From the NCBI RefSeq assembly GCF_029338235.1, contig NZ_CP119785.1, positions 2,356,001-2,420,000 of the forward strand: a stretch of 64,000 nucleotides of DNA. Reading direction: 5' to 3'. Shown here piece by piece: positions 11,383-20,132 of the stretch; position 1 is the stretch's first letter, and each line of letters opens with the position of its first letter. The notes below the pieces were generated by a model that saw only the letters and a list, made by a program, of their open reading frames with translations, was not told the origin of the DNA and did no database searches. A program made the position numbers and the translations under genes. Source of the stretch: Haloarcula rara. GTDB lineage: Archaea; Halobacteriota; Halobacteria; Halobacteriales; Haloarculaceae.

Positions 11383-12516
11383 CTACCGCGAAAGCGGCAT
11401 CGCGTAGCTGTGTTCGCGCGCCAGGACGGCCTCGTAGGTCGCCTCGCACTCACAGCTCACCTGCTCGAAGACGCTCGGGTCCTGTCGCAGGTCGAAATCC
11501 TTGATAGCGCGCTGGACGCGGTCGTCACACTCACCGCAGTTGTGGGGCCCCCTGTCGGAGCCGTGGCCGACGGGGTCGGAGACGACGATGACGTCCTCAC
11601 CGTCAGACTCGCTCTGCTCGTCTGACGAGCCTCCGGTCGCTCCGCTCCCGGAGACGTCTGCGGTGTCTTCGAGCACCTCGGCGACCGACCAGAGCCACGG
11701 CGGCCGGTAGCCGCCGTCGTGGTAGAGCTCCTCGACCATCGTGTAGCGCTGGACGTTACAGGGGTTCATCGAGACGGTGTGACAGCCCTCGACGGCCGCA
11801 CAGCGCCGCACCGAGGATTTCATGTCTTCCACGGCCTCCGACTCTGTGAGGAAGGGCGGCTTCATCAGCAGGTAGGCCTTGATGCCGGCGCCGGCCTCGC
11901 GTGCTTCGGCGCAGGCGTCCTCGAAGTCCGCGAAGTCGAAGTACTTGTTCACGCAGTCGTGGCGCACCCTGTCGGTCGCGGTCTCCAGGCCGACGGCCAC
12001 GTCCGTCTCCAGGCCGGCGTCGACGAAGTCGCTGACACGCTCGTCCTCGACGAAGTCCGGCAGCGACTCGACGACGATGCGGTCACGGTCGGCGAAGGTG
12101 TCGGCGATTGCCTGTCGGGTCTCTGCGGGCACCTCGCGCTCGTCGAGGAAGCTCCCCGAGGTGTATATCTTGATGAGTCCCGAGGGGTCCTCGGCGTTCT
12201 CGTCCTCGTGGTCCAGGCAGTGTTCTATCTGGGCCATCAGGTCCTCGTGGGCGACGCTCCCGCCCTCGACGGACTCAGCGACGTACCCACACATCGTGCA
12301 GCCGCCCGCGCGGGCCCACCGGCAGCCGCCGGTGTTCAGGATGATGGTCAGGCTCTGGTAGACGCCGTCGGGCGTGTTGTCCTCGTCGAGCCAGACGCGG
12401 GTCGGCTCGCGGGGGTCGTAGGTGGAATCGTTGCGCGAACGGACCTCCCGCATCACCGCGTTGTGGGCGTCCATCCCCTTGCCCTGCTCGTAGACGTCGG
12501 GACTGGGCTTGCTCAT
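11383..12516 (-). CDS. raSEA: archaeosine biosynthesis radical SAM protein RaSEA
   Basis: 377 residues. Radical SAM enzyme that, with ArcS, converts the lysine adduct of preQ0 at tRNA position 15 into archaeosine. The [4Fe-4S] site is Cys65, Cys73 and Cys76 (C-x7-C-x2-C in GGCRWARAGGCTMCGYV). Other family blocks are IKIYTSGSFLDEREVP, VESLPDFV and AVGLETATDRVRHDCVNKYF. A low-complexity Ser/Gly/Asp segment near residue 290 precedes a C-terminal NCGECDDRVQRAIKDF zinc-like motif. ATG 12516 is chosen because MSKPSPDVYEQGKGMDAHN is the usual start. Its partners arcS and tgtA are nearby. Confidence 0.88.
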   Translation of the reverse strand: MSKPSPDVYEQGKGMDAHNAVMREVRSRNDSTYDPREPTRVWLDEDNTPDGVYQSLTIILNTGGCRWARAGGCTMCGYVAESVEGGSVAHEDLMAQIEHCLDHEDENAEDPSGLIKIYTSGSFLDEREVPAETRQAIADTFADRDRIVVESLPDFVEDERVSDFVDAGLETDVAVGLETATDRVRHDCVNKYFDFADFEDACAEAREAGAGIKAYLLMKPPFLTESEAVEDMKSSVRRCAAVEGCHTVSMNPCNVQRYTMVEELYHDGGYRPPWLWSVAEVLEDTADVSGSGATGGSSDEQSESDGEDVIVVSDPVGHGSDRGPHNCGECDDRVQRAIKDFDLRQDPSVFEQVSCECEATYEAVLAREHSYAMPLSR

Positions 12517-12599
12517 TACGCCGTCGTTGCCGGCGAGCGTGTATAGCTCCTGCGTTACCACGAAGACATATGAGGGTCGATGCGAAACATCCCCGGCGA

Positions 12600-12959
12600 A
12601 TGGGGGACGCGTTCAAGTGCAAGAACTGCGGGACAGTGGTCGAGACGCTCCAGCGCTGTCCGTCGTGTGGCGAGGCGGCGATGCGGCCGATTCAGTCCTC
12701 CGGGGACGACGACGTGATTGCGGATATCACCGAACCGGGTGCGACAGCTGGAGAGACTGACGGCGAGTCGTCGGAGCCGGCAGCACCCGACGGGTCGCTG
12801 GAACCGGCGCCAGAAGAAGCCGAAACCTCGCCGAACGCGGACGACGCGGAACCGGCGGACACTGCCGACCCAGGTACAGCGTCGGGGCGCCGAGACACGA
12901 CCGGGCGAGAGTCCGGCAGTGAGTCGGGACTGCTGTCGTGGCTGAAATCGCTGTTTTGA
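12600..12959 (+). CDS. zinc-ribbon protein with acidic linker
   Basis: 119 residues. The N-terminal zinc ribbon FKCKNCGTVVETLQRCPSCGEAAMRPI has two CxxC pairs. A long Pro/Ala/Glu/Asp/Thr-rich linker, probably disordered, leads to a short amphipathic end SGLLSWLKSLF that could be a docking or membrane-touching helix. ATG 12600 begins the conserved part; the frame continues upstream to 12570. It is divergent from raSEA. Function unknown. Confidence 0.65.
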   Translation: MGDAFKCKNCGTVVETLQRCPSCGEAAMRPIQSSGDDDVIADITEPGATAGETDGESSEPAAPDGSLEPAPEEAETSPNADDAEPADTADPGTASGRRDTTGRESGSESGLLSWLKSLF

Positions 12960-12981
12960 ATCGATAGCCGCCGGGCACGAC

Positions 12982-13365
12982 TCACTCGGCCACGTAGCCG
13001 GTCCAGCGGGCGACCACGAGCCAGGCGAGGCCGGCCAGCGTTGCGCCGACAGTGTTGGCGATCGCGTCGGCGCCGCTCGTCCCGCGTGAGGGGACCAGCC
13101 CCTGCAGGAGTTCGATGCCCACGCCGTAACCGATGGCGAGCGCGACCAGCGCCCCCACGACCACCACCTCGCGGCTCCGTCGGGCCCAGGCGAGTAGCCC
13201 GGTGAGGGCGCCGTAGCTGCCCGCGTGGACCCACTTATCCAGCGCGATACCGAACGGTGTGGGGAGGGGCGCTCCTCCGGTCTCCGGCGCCGGGACCAGC
13301 GAGACGACGAGGAGCAGCACGGCGAACGCTATCGCGGGCAGATATCGACGTGTCGGTCGGTCCAT
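12982..13365 (-). CDS. VanZ-like family membrane protein
   Basis: 127 residues with four predicted membrane helices. It has the VanZ-like signature: an N-terminal helix, then DKWVHAGSYGALTGLLAWA, then GYGVGIELLQGLVPSRGTSGADAIANTVGATLAG. In bacteria VanZ homologues affect lipid or antibiotic phenotypes; in archaea the role is unknown. It lies 19 bp beyond the arcS stop on the same strand. Confidence 0.82.
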   Translation of the reverse strand: MDRPTRRYLPAIAFAVLLLVVSLVPAPETGGAPLPTPFGIALDKWVHAGSYGALTGLLAWARRSREVVVVGALVALAIGYGVGIELLQGLVPSRGTSGADAIANTVGATLAGLAWLVVARWTGYVAE

Positions 13366-13384
13366 GGCAGCGCGGTACGGGTCC

Positions 13385-15171
13385 CTACAGTTCCTCTGTG
13401 TGGCGCATCTGGACGGCGATGCCCCGCGTCGAGGAGGTCATCTCCGCGCCGTGCATCTCCGCGCGGCCCACGCCGAAGGCCGCATCGCCCGTGACGACGA
13501 CCTCGTCGCCGACGCGGATGTCGTCGCTGGCGTCGACGATGCCCGGTGCGAGGACGGAGCCGTGGGGGACGAAGGGCTCGATTTCGACGGTCTTGGTCGG
13601 CACGTCGCTCTCGACCCAGCGGCGCGCGCCCGCGGTCGTCAGCGAGAGGACGCCGTACTGCTGGGCGAGCGCGGCGAGTTGCTCGCCATCCGCGTCGTCG
13701 GCCCGGAGCTGCGGGTACCGGCCCTGCGTGGCGACGTCGGGGAACAGCTCGTCGCCCGCGCCGGCGCCGAACTGGTAGTCCGCGATAGCTTTTATCGTAC
13801 GGTGCTCGCGGGTGGACTTCTGGTAGGTGTCCCACCCCTCCAGTGCCGCGGCGAGGTTCCCGAGCGAGTCCGCCGTCGTCGGGTGGTCCCGCACGGTGTA
13901 GGTAAACTCACGGTCCAGCGAGCCGGAGACGTTCTCACAGATTTCCCGGTACCCCTCGCCGGGGACGTGGGCGATGATTTCGGGGTAGTCAGCGCCCTCG
14001 AGGTACCGTTCCAGAACCCGGGAGACGAACTCTATCTCGTTCGCGCTCCAGTTACCCGTCACCACGGAGTCGTAGTGCTGGGCGGGGTAGGTGAGTTCGA
14101 GTTCCTGGGGAACGACGCCGATGGGCGAGGTCATCGAGACGACGTGGGCGCGCCACTGGATGGCGTCGTGGTACTGCTTGTGACTCTGTGAGTCGCTGTA
14201 GGGCTTGCGGGCCGAACACGGGACGAGGACGAGCGGTCGGTCGTCGAATCGCGGCACGTAGCGCTCGGTGACCCGCTGGGCGAACCGCTGTATCTCGACC
14301 CGGCGGATAGCGTCCTCGGTGGTCGCTGCGAGTTCGGCGCGGCGGATGAGCGGCGTTCGCTGCTCGACGTAGCCGTAGCGCTGGTCGAGCGTTCGGACAG
14401 TGGCGGTGAGCCAGTTGTCCTGGCGGGCCTGGCCCTCGATGTAGTCGCGCAGTCGGCCGTCCCGAATCCGGCGGCGGACGCGTGCGAGCTCGGCCGCGAG
14501 CGCGTGGACGTTGTGTTCGGCGCAGTCGCTGCGGTCGAAGGTATCGCGGGGTTGCTGGCAGGCCGGGCAGGCACACGGGAGCTCCTCCAGGTCTTCGAGG
14601 AAGTACGCCTCGTCCGTGGTGAGATAGCGGCCCTCGGTACCCCGAATCACGGCGCGGTGGGGGTCCACGAGGTCGACACCGGCGTAGACCAGCGTGGCGA
14701 CGTTCCGCGGCGTGGCAACGCCGGGCAGGTAGAGCGCGGTGTCGGCGGGCACGGCGTCTTTCACCGTCGTCAGGGCGTCGACAAAGGCCGACCCGTGGCC
14801 GACGTAGCCGGTCGCACCCGAGAGGACGGTGAGGTCGGCGGCGTGGTCGCCGGCGGTCTCGGGTGAGACGACTGCGCCGGACGGGAAGTCGGCGTCGGGG
14901 TAGTCGTCGGCGAAGGCCTCGGCAACCTCGTCGGGCGTCCCGGCGGGGAGCCCGCGATGGGGAGTATCGTCACCGCCGAGTCGTCGCCCGATGGTGGCTC
15001 GGGTTCGCTCGGCCAGCGGCCCCCGGCGTCGGCGAGGACGGTGTGGACCCGCCCCGGCGTGTCGGCGTCCACGTCGTCGACCAGCGCCGGCGTCGGCACG
15101 GACTCGGCGAGGCGCAACTCGCCCAGTCGCGCGGCCCCGTCGCGCTCGTGGACCTCGAAGTAGTCGGTCAT
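13385..15171 (-). CDS. arcS: archaeosine synthase ArcS (TgtA2), with one frame break
   Basis: ArcS adds lysine to preQ0 in tRNA before RaSEA completes archaeosine. The N terminus MTDYFEVHERDGAARLGEL starts at 15171; the catalytic core contains the diagnostic PCSARKPYSDSQSHKQY, and a PUA RNA-binding domain ends the protein (VPHGSVLAPGIVDASDDIRVGDEVVVTG). The frame breaks at the four-base G run 14959-14962. Adding one G there restores PAGTPDEVAEAFADDYPDADF and joins both parts into 595 residues. Without it, translation from 15171 runs out of frame and stops near 14770, leaving the downstream frame open from 14764. Sequence error is likeliest; a true mutation would block archaeosine synthesis. 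Confidence 0.8.
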
Positions 15172-15252
15172 GCGTCCCAGTCGGCCGTGGCCCACCAACT
15201 ATCTTGCCTTTGGAAGCGCGGCGTTTTTCGCGCTCCAGCCGGGACAGGCAGT

Positions 15253-15510
15253 ATGGTCGGGTCCCGAACCCTGACGGCGGTCGTCGGCCTCCTCGTGAGC
15301 GTGCTCGTCACGGTTGCCCTGTGGTGGTACTTCGAGACGCTGTTTGTCTTCCTGTTTCTGCCCTTTATTCCCATCCTCTTTCGCGGCTTCGGCGGCGACG
15401 ACGGACCGACCATCGTCCAGGAGTGTCCCCACTGTGGCTTCCAGGCGACCTCCGAGGCCTACGACTACTGTCCCCGCGACGGGAGCCGGCTGGAAGAACC
15501 AGAGCGGTAA
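15253..15510 (+). CDS. membrane-anchored zinc-ribbon-like protein
   Basis: 85 residues. Two hydrophobic segments (TAVVGLLVSVLVTVALWWYF and LFVFLFLPFIPILF) are followed by a soluble tail with CPHCGF and YDYCPRDGSRL, a rubredoxin-like zinc knuckle. The fourth ligand is not obvious (three Cys are seen). Divergent from arcS, with 81 bp between the starts. Uncharacterised. Confidence 0.7.
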   Translation: MVGSRTLTAVVGLLVSVLVTVALWWYFETLFVFLFLPFIPILFRGFGGDDGPTIVQECPHCGFQATSEAYDYCPRDGSRLEEPER

Positions 15511-15562
15511 CTACCGAGGACAATCCGAACGACTAACACGTCACTGCCGAGTACCCGCGCGC

Positions 15563-16456
15563 ATGGCGAGTGTCATCCTCCCGACGACACGGTGGACCGA
15601 CGGCTGTGCCGACGTGCTGGCGTCGCTGTCACCCGACGACGAGCTGTTCGTCGTCGCCGACCACCCCGAGGACCCCGTCTTCGAACAGGCTCCCGGCGAG
15701 GCCGAACTGGTCGCGGCCGGCGACCCGGTCGGCTGTTCGGGGAAAGCGAACGCACTCGCCGCCGGGATGGAGCGGGCGAGCCACGACATCGTCGTCTGGA
15801 CCGACGACGACGTGACTCGTGAGGCGGGCTGGCGCGACCGACTGGTCGCACACGCCCGCGAGGACGGGGCGGCGACGGAGGTGCCGGTGTACGTCGGCGG
15901 CGGACTGTGGCGCGTCCTCGAACCCGCCATGGTCCTGTTTGGCTCGCTCGGGCTGGTCTCCGGCGGTCACGTCTGGGGCGGTGGGGTCGCCTTCGACCGG
16001 ACGGCGCTGGACGAGGCCCAGCTGGTCGCGGAGCTGCGCCAGACGGTCGGCGACGACAGCCTCCTTGGAACCTACGTCGAGGACCCCTGGGTCGACACCG
16101 ACAATCCGCGTCAGGTGACGGTCGCCGGGTCGCCGGGAGCGGTGCGGGACCGCCTCGCGCGGTTCGCACAGGCGGCGTTTCACTTCGAACCGCTCTCGAC
16201 GGTCGGGTTACTGGCCGCCTCGGCGCTGTTCGCGGTCTTCTGTCTGGTCGCGCCGCTGTTAGGAGCCCCGGTGACACTCGCCGTCGGGGCGCTCTCGTAC
16301 CGGGCGGTCGACCTCCAGCGGTCGTCGGTGCTGCTCTCGCCGCTGTCCTTTCTGGTGATACCCCTGGCGCTGGCTGTTGGCCTCGTCGTCCGGACCTTCG
16401 AGTGGGGCGGCCGTCGGTATCGCTGGCGAGGGACGTTCGACGTGACCGTCGAGTGA
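15563..16456 (+). CDS. family 2 glycosyltransferase, membrane-bound
   Basis: 297 residues. The N-terminal GT-A domain begins SVILPTTRWTDGCADVLASL, binds the nucleotide sugar through segment CSGKANALAAGMERASHDIVVWTDDDVTR with its DDD metal motif, and has the acceptor-side GGHVWGGGVAFDR. Two or three C-terminal helices (LLAASALFAVFCLVAPLLG, LSFLVIPLALAVGLVVRTF) anchor it. It resembles ceramide glucosyltransferase-like GT2 enzymes, but the donor and acceptor cannot be read from sequence. Upstream of the NDUFA9-like gene on the same strand. Confidence 0.78.
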   Translation: MASVILPTTRWTDGCADVLASLSPDDELFVVADHPEDPVFEQAPGEAELVAAGDPVGCSGKANALAAGMERASHDIVVWTDDDVTREAGWRDRLVAHAREDGAATEVPVYVGGGLWRVLEPAMVLFGSLGLVSGGHVWGGGVAFDRTALDEAQLVAELRQTVGDDSLLGTYVEDPWVDTDNPRQVTVAGSPGAVRDRLARFAQAAFHFEPLSTVGLLAASALFAVFCLVAPLLGAPVTLAVGALSYRAVDLQRSSVLLSPLSFLVIPLALAVGLVVRTFEWGGRRYRWRGTFDVTVE

Positions 16457-16524
16457 GGTCGGGGTCCAGACGACAGAATTGTTAGCACCAGAGGGCGTTT
16501 CTGTCTCTCACCCCAATCTCCCCC

Positions 16525-17190
16525 ATGGAACTGGTAGTGTTCGGCGGCAACGGCTTCATCGGCCGGCGCGTCTGCCGGCGGGCGGTCGAAGACGGCCACG
16601 AGGTCCGGAGCATCGCACGCAGCGGACCGCCGGCGTCGGAACTCCGGGGTCCGTGGGCCGACGCGGTGACCTGGCACGCCGCCAACGTGTTCGCGCCGAA
16701 CGAGTACCGGGACGCCCTCGAGGGCGCGGACGCGGTCGTCCACAGCATCGGCATCGCCGAGGAATCCCCGACCGAGGGCGTCACCTTCGAGCGGGTCAAC
16801 GGCGACTCGGCCATCATCACGGCGCTGGAGAGCGAGCGGGCCGGTGTCGACCGGTTCGTCTTCGTCTCCTCGGCGTCGACGCCGCCGATGGTTCGGGAGG
16901 CGTATCTCACCGCCAAACGACGGGCCGAGACGGCCATCGCCGACCTGGACATGGCGACCACAGTGCTCCGTCCCGGCGCGGTGTACGGCCCGGACCAGCC
17001 CCACTTCCCGTCGGTTCTCAATCGGCTGCTGGCGGTGCTGGGCTCGGTCGACCCCGTCGCCGAGCGTCTCGGCGCCGGCCGGCCGCTGGATGTCGAGACC
17101 GTGGGCAGTGCCGTCTACGAGACGGCTGTGCGCCTAGACAGCTGGGAATCCCCGCTCGACGCACAGCGCATCGCGGCGCGGGCCAGTTGA
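16525..17190 (+). CDS. NAD(P)-binding epimerase/NDUFA9-like protein
   Basis: 221-residue Rossmann protein. The nucleotide-binding motif is VVFGGNGFIGRRVCRRAV at the N terminus, followed by ADAVVHSIG, the strand VDRFVFVSSAS and the segment AYLTAKRRAETAIADLDM. This is the atypical short-chain dehydrogenase group related to complex I subunit NDUFA9. The catalytic Tyr-x3-Lys appears as YLTAK. Substrate unknown. Confidence 0.78.
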   Translation: MELVVFGGNGFIGRRVCRRAVEDGHEVRSIARSGPPASELRGPWADAVTWHAANVFAPNEYRDALEGADAVVHSIGIAEESPTEGVTFERVNGDSAIITALESERAGVDRFVFVSSASTPPMVREAYLTAKRRAETAIADLDMATTVLRPGAVYGPDQPHFPSVLNRLLAVLGSVDPVAERLGAGRPLDVETVGSAVYETAVRLDSWESPLDAQRIAARAS

Positions 17191-17280
17191 GCCAGCCGTC
17201 TCTCGACCGTCGCAAACGCAATGTTTGCTCACTTCCGATAAACGCGGTTCATCGGCGTTCGCAAACCCGGGGGGGTTTGC

Positions 17281-18753
17281 TCACTCCCGCGCGTGGAGGT
17301 CCCGAACTCTAACCGAGTCGGGCACCCGAGCCAGCGCCGTTTCGGGCCAGTCGTCGTGGACGAGCGTAAAGGACACCGAGGGGTGTAACTCGACCAGTCG
17401 GGCGACGCCGTCGGCGGCGGCCTCACAGGCGGCCCGGTCGGTCCGCTCGGGCACTTCGGCGGTCAGCGGGTAGGTGTCGCCGAGTTCCCGCGGATAGGGA
17501 CCAAAGGGCGGGCGAACGCCCCAGGTCTCGTCGTAGCGGTCGTTCGACCCGCCTTCGGTCAGCAACACCTCGTCGGCGTCAAGCTCGAAGCGGTCCAGGC
17601 GCTCCTGGTGGCGCAGCACCTCGGGACGGCGGGCGCTCTCGGCCGACGTGTAGAAGAAGGCGTCCTTCGAGACGGGGTCGGTCCGCTCCAGTTGTGCGGC
17701 GTGGTCGAGCAGTGTCCGGTAGCCGTCGAGCATCGCCGGGTGGCCCCGGGCCCGCGAGTCCACCAGCTCAAGCAGGTTCCCCGAGCGGATTGCCTGGCGG
17801 ACGGTGCGAATCTCGCCGTAGGTGACCTGGAGGTTGTGCCGCGCCAGCAGGTCCTGGCGGGTGTCGTCGTCCATCCCGCGAAGCTCGACCGGCGTGTGGG
17901 ACGTACAGACCGGGCAGTGACAGGGGAACTGGTCGAGTTCGTCGAGCAGTTCGGTGCCCCGGACCGTGAGATAGCGGTCGTCGCGGGCGTATAGCGCGTA
18001 GGCGGCCGAGTCAAAGAGGTCACAGCCAAGCGCGGCGGCCATCGCGAACATCATCGGGTGGCCGGCGCCGAACAGATGGACCGGGCCGACCTCGCCCAGC
18101 CCGCGCTTGCAGGCCGCGACGACGTCGGCGAGGTCCGCGTAGCGATACTCGTTCATGAGGGGGACGACCGCACCGAGCGGGAACACGTCGAGCCCGGTCG
18201 TCGTGGCGTGTTCGCCGGCCCGCTCGCGCAGGTCGGAGTACGTCGACCCCTGGACCGGCGCGGAGACGAGCATCTCGCCCGTGTCGGTCGTGGCGGCCCG
18301 CTCCAGACGGTCCTGTGTCGTTTCGAGTTCGGACTCGGCGCGCTCGCGGTCGACGTCGGGCGGCGTCGGGATGTCCACCGGCGTCCCGATGTCGCTCCCG
18401 ATGTCGTACTGGAACTGGAGTATCTCCTCGGTCGTGACGTCGATGTCGCCGTATTCGGCCAGCTGGAACGACCCGGAGTCGGTCATGATAGCGCCGGAGA
18501 AATCCAGCAGGTCGTGCAGTCCCTGTTCGAGGGCCGGTTCGCGGAGTTCCTCGGAGCCGTGGAGGATGTAGCTGTTCGTGATGAGAATCTCGGCGCCAAA
18601 CTCTGACTCGAGTGCCGACGGGTCGACCGTCTGGACGTGGGGGTTGACCACGGGGAGGATGGTCGGCGTCTGGACGGTGACGCCGGCGCGTGGCACTTCC
18701 AGTTCGCCCAGGCGGCCCGCAGCGTCGTACTGACGGACCTCGAAGTTGGTCAT
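17281..18753 (-). CDS. tgtA: archaeal tRNA-guanine(15) transglycosylase
   Basis: 490 residues. It exchanges guanine-15 in the tRNA D-loop for preQ0, the first tRNA-level step of archaeosine formation. The N terminus [20 protein letters not shown] leads into the TIM barrel with [13 protein letters not shown], the nucleophile region [35 protein letters not shown] and [14 protein letters not shown]. The zinc site is in [11 protein letters not shown] with a downstream His. No PUA domain is obvious at the C terminus, unlike ArcS. raSEA and arcS lie within 6 kb. Confidence 0.94.
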   Translation of the reverse strand: MTNFEVRQYDAAGRLGELEVPRAGVTVQTPTILPVVNPHVQTVDPSALESEFGAEILITNSYILHGSEELREPALEQGLHDLLDFSGAIMTDSGSFQLAEYGDIDVTTEEILQFQYDIGSDIGTPVDIPTPPDVDRERAESELETTQDRLERAATTDTGEMLVSAPVQGSTYSDLRERAGEHATTTGLDVFPLGAVVPLMNEYRYADLADVVAACKRGLGEVGPVHLFGAGHPMMFAMAAALGCDLFDSAAYALYARDDRYLTVRGTELLDELDQFPCHCPVCTSHTPVELRGMDDDTRQDLLARHNLQVTYGEIRTVRQAIRSGNLLELVDSRARGHPAMLDGYRTLLDHAAQLERTDPVSKDAFFYTSAESARRPEVLRHQERLDRFELDADEVLLTEGGSNDRYDETWGVRPPFGPYPRELGDTYPLTAEVPERTDRAACEAAADGVARLVELHPSVSFTLVHDDWPETALARVPDSVRVRDLHARE

Positions 18754-18778
18754 TGTCCGTCGTGGGTGGGGCCGGCGC

Positions 18779-19228
18779 CTAAGGGTTGTGTTCCCTGGCC
18801 AGGTCGGCCGGGTCGGTCCGGTCGACGAGCCCGTCGAAGTCGTCGTCGAAGCTGAGGACAGTGTCGATGTCGTGTGTTTCGGTAAACGCGACTGTGGTCG
18901 CGTCGGTGAAGCTCAGCTGCTGGTCGTCGTAGCGTTCGAAGCTGTCGACGGCAGTCTCGAACACTGCTTTCGAGAGGTTCTGGAGGCGGAACAGTTCGGG
19001 AAAGTCACCGGCTCCACGGAGTCGGCGGCCGACTCGCATCGCTTCGGCGTGGCTGTCGGTCCGCGTGAGCGTCAGCGTCACCGTTTCGTCGTAAATGTAG
19101 TCCGTGACGTACGGCTGTCCATATCCGCCCTCGAGTATGGCCGATAACGCCGTCACTGCCGTATCGTGTCGGCTTGCACCTCGGTCTGCATGCGCGTAGA
19201 ACACCCCGGAGTCGACGACGACCGTCAT
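18779..19228 (-). CDS. vapC: VapC-type PIN domain toxin
   Basis: 149-residue PIN domain, a predicted Mg2+-dependent ribonuclease. Acidic catalytic residues appear in [12 protein letters not shown] (first Asp), YIYDETVTL (Glu), [10 protein letters not shown] (Asp) and LSFDDDFDG (Asp). Its ATG overlaps the antitoxin stop by four bases, so toxin and antitoxin are translationally coupled. The toxin target is not known. Confidence 0.85.
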   Translation of the reverse strand: MTVVVDSGVFYAHADRGASRHDTAVTALSAILEGGYGQPYVTDYIYDETVTLTLTRTDSHAEAMRVGRRLRGAGDFPELFRLQNLSKAVFETAVDSFERYDDQQLSFTDATTVAFTETHDIDTVLSFDDDFDGLVDRTDPADLAREHNP

Positions 19229-19500
19229 CCGTAGAGGATGTCGTCGATATCTTCTTCGTCGGTCTCGACACCCGAGTCGAAGGTACCATCGAGAAAGGCG
19301 TCAATCTCCGCATCGGACGCAGGCACGGTCGATTCTCTAAACGAGTCGACGACTTCCGCACGCGATTCGTAGGCGTCGTCGATGAGCCGAGAGAGCAACT
19401 CCTGCTGTGTCACCTTCCTGTCGGCCTCCAGCCGTATCTTGGCCTGTAGCTCCTCGAGGCGGGCCTTGGCCTCGTCGTCGACCTTGACTGCGGTCGTCAT
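19225..19500 (-). CDS. vapB: VapB-type antitoxin
   Basis: 91 residues. The N-terminal half (MTTAVKVDDEAKARLEELQAK) has a ribbon-helix-helix-like start suited to DNA binding; the acidic C terminus (VPASDAEIDAFLDG to [11 protein letters not shown]) is suited to wrapping around the toxin. It precedes the PIN toxin with an ATGA overlap. Autoregulation is likely but no operator was identified. Confidence 0.8.
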   Translation of the reverse strand: MTTAVKVDDEAKARLEELQAKIRLEADRKVTQQELLSRLIDDAYESRAEVVDSFRESTVPASDAEIDAFLDGTFDSGVETDEEDIDDILYG

Positions 19501-19541
19501 AGTAACTCAGTTACTTCCGTTACTGAATAAATGTTCGGAGG

Positions 19542-20087
19542 TCACCGCTCGAACAGCGCGTAGTACATGATACCGACGGCCGAGCGGCCGTCCCGCAGTT
19601 CTCCCTCCCGAACCGACTCCAGCAACTCGTCGAAGGCCGTCGTCTCGACCCGAATCGATTCGTTGAAATCGAGGTCCTGCTCGGCAGTCGGTTCACAGTC
19701 CGCAGCGAGGAAGTAGTGGAAGACGGAGTCGGCGTAGCCGTTGGCGGGCTCGGCGGTGTAGAGATGGTCGACTGTCTCGGCCTCGTAGCCGGTTTCTTCG
19801 CGGAGTTCGCGGGCGACGGCGTCGCGGGGCTCGTCGTCGCTGTCCTCCACGCTCCCCGCGGGCAGGGCGCGGTTGACCCGCTTGACCGCCTGGCGCCACT
19901 CCTCGATGACGACCACCTCGCCCTCGGGGGTCAGCGGCAGGACGACGACGCTGTCACCCTCCCGCAGGAAGTCGAAGTCGGTCTCGGTCCCGTCGGGCAG
20001 TGCGACGTCCTCGTGGACGATGTCGAACCCCGGACAGCTGTAGGGGATGTCGGCGGCGAGGGTCTCCCAGGCGAGTTCGTCAGTCAT
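19542..20087 (-). CDS. Nudix hydrolase, ADP-ribose pyrophosphatase-like
   Basis: 181 residues. The Nudix box runs from AGSVEDSDDEPRDAV to ARELREETGYEAE; it has one extra residue in the loop and Asp at the first acidic position, but the core REL-x-EE-x-G is intact. The preceding VVVIEEWRQAVKRVNRALPAG and following ANGYADSVFHYFLA fit the ADP-ribose pyrophosphatase subgroup, which splits ADP-ribose into AMP and ribose-5-phosphate. Substrate not proven. Confidence 0.85.
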   Translation of the reverse strand: MTDELAWETLAADIPYSCPGFDIVHEDVALPDGTETDFDFLREGDSVVVLPLTPEGEVVVIEEWRQAVKRVNRALPAGSVEDSDDEPRDAVARELREETGYEAETVDHLYTAEPANGYADSVFHYFLAADCEPTAEQDLDFNESIRVETTAFDELLESVREGELRDGRSAVGIMYYALFER

Positions 20088-20132
20088 ACCGGTTCCTGTG
20101 GCCCCAGTAGTAAACTGGTTACCGTCTCTCGC

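Noticed and set aside
14959..14962. Phase-variable switch in arcS
   Set aside because: Run of only four Gs is too short for efficient slippage, and several other genes show the same single-G loss, so sequence error is the simpler reading.
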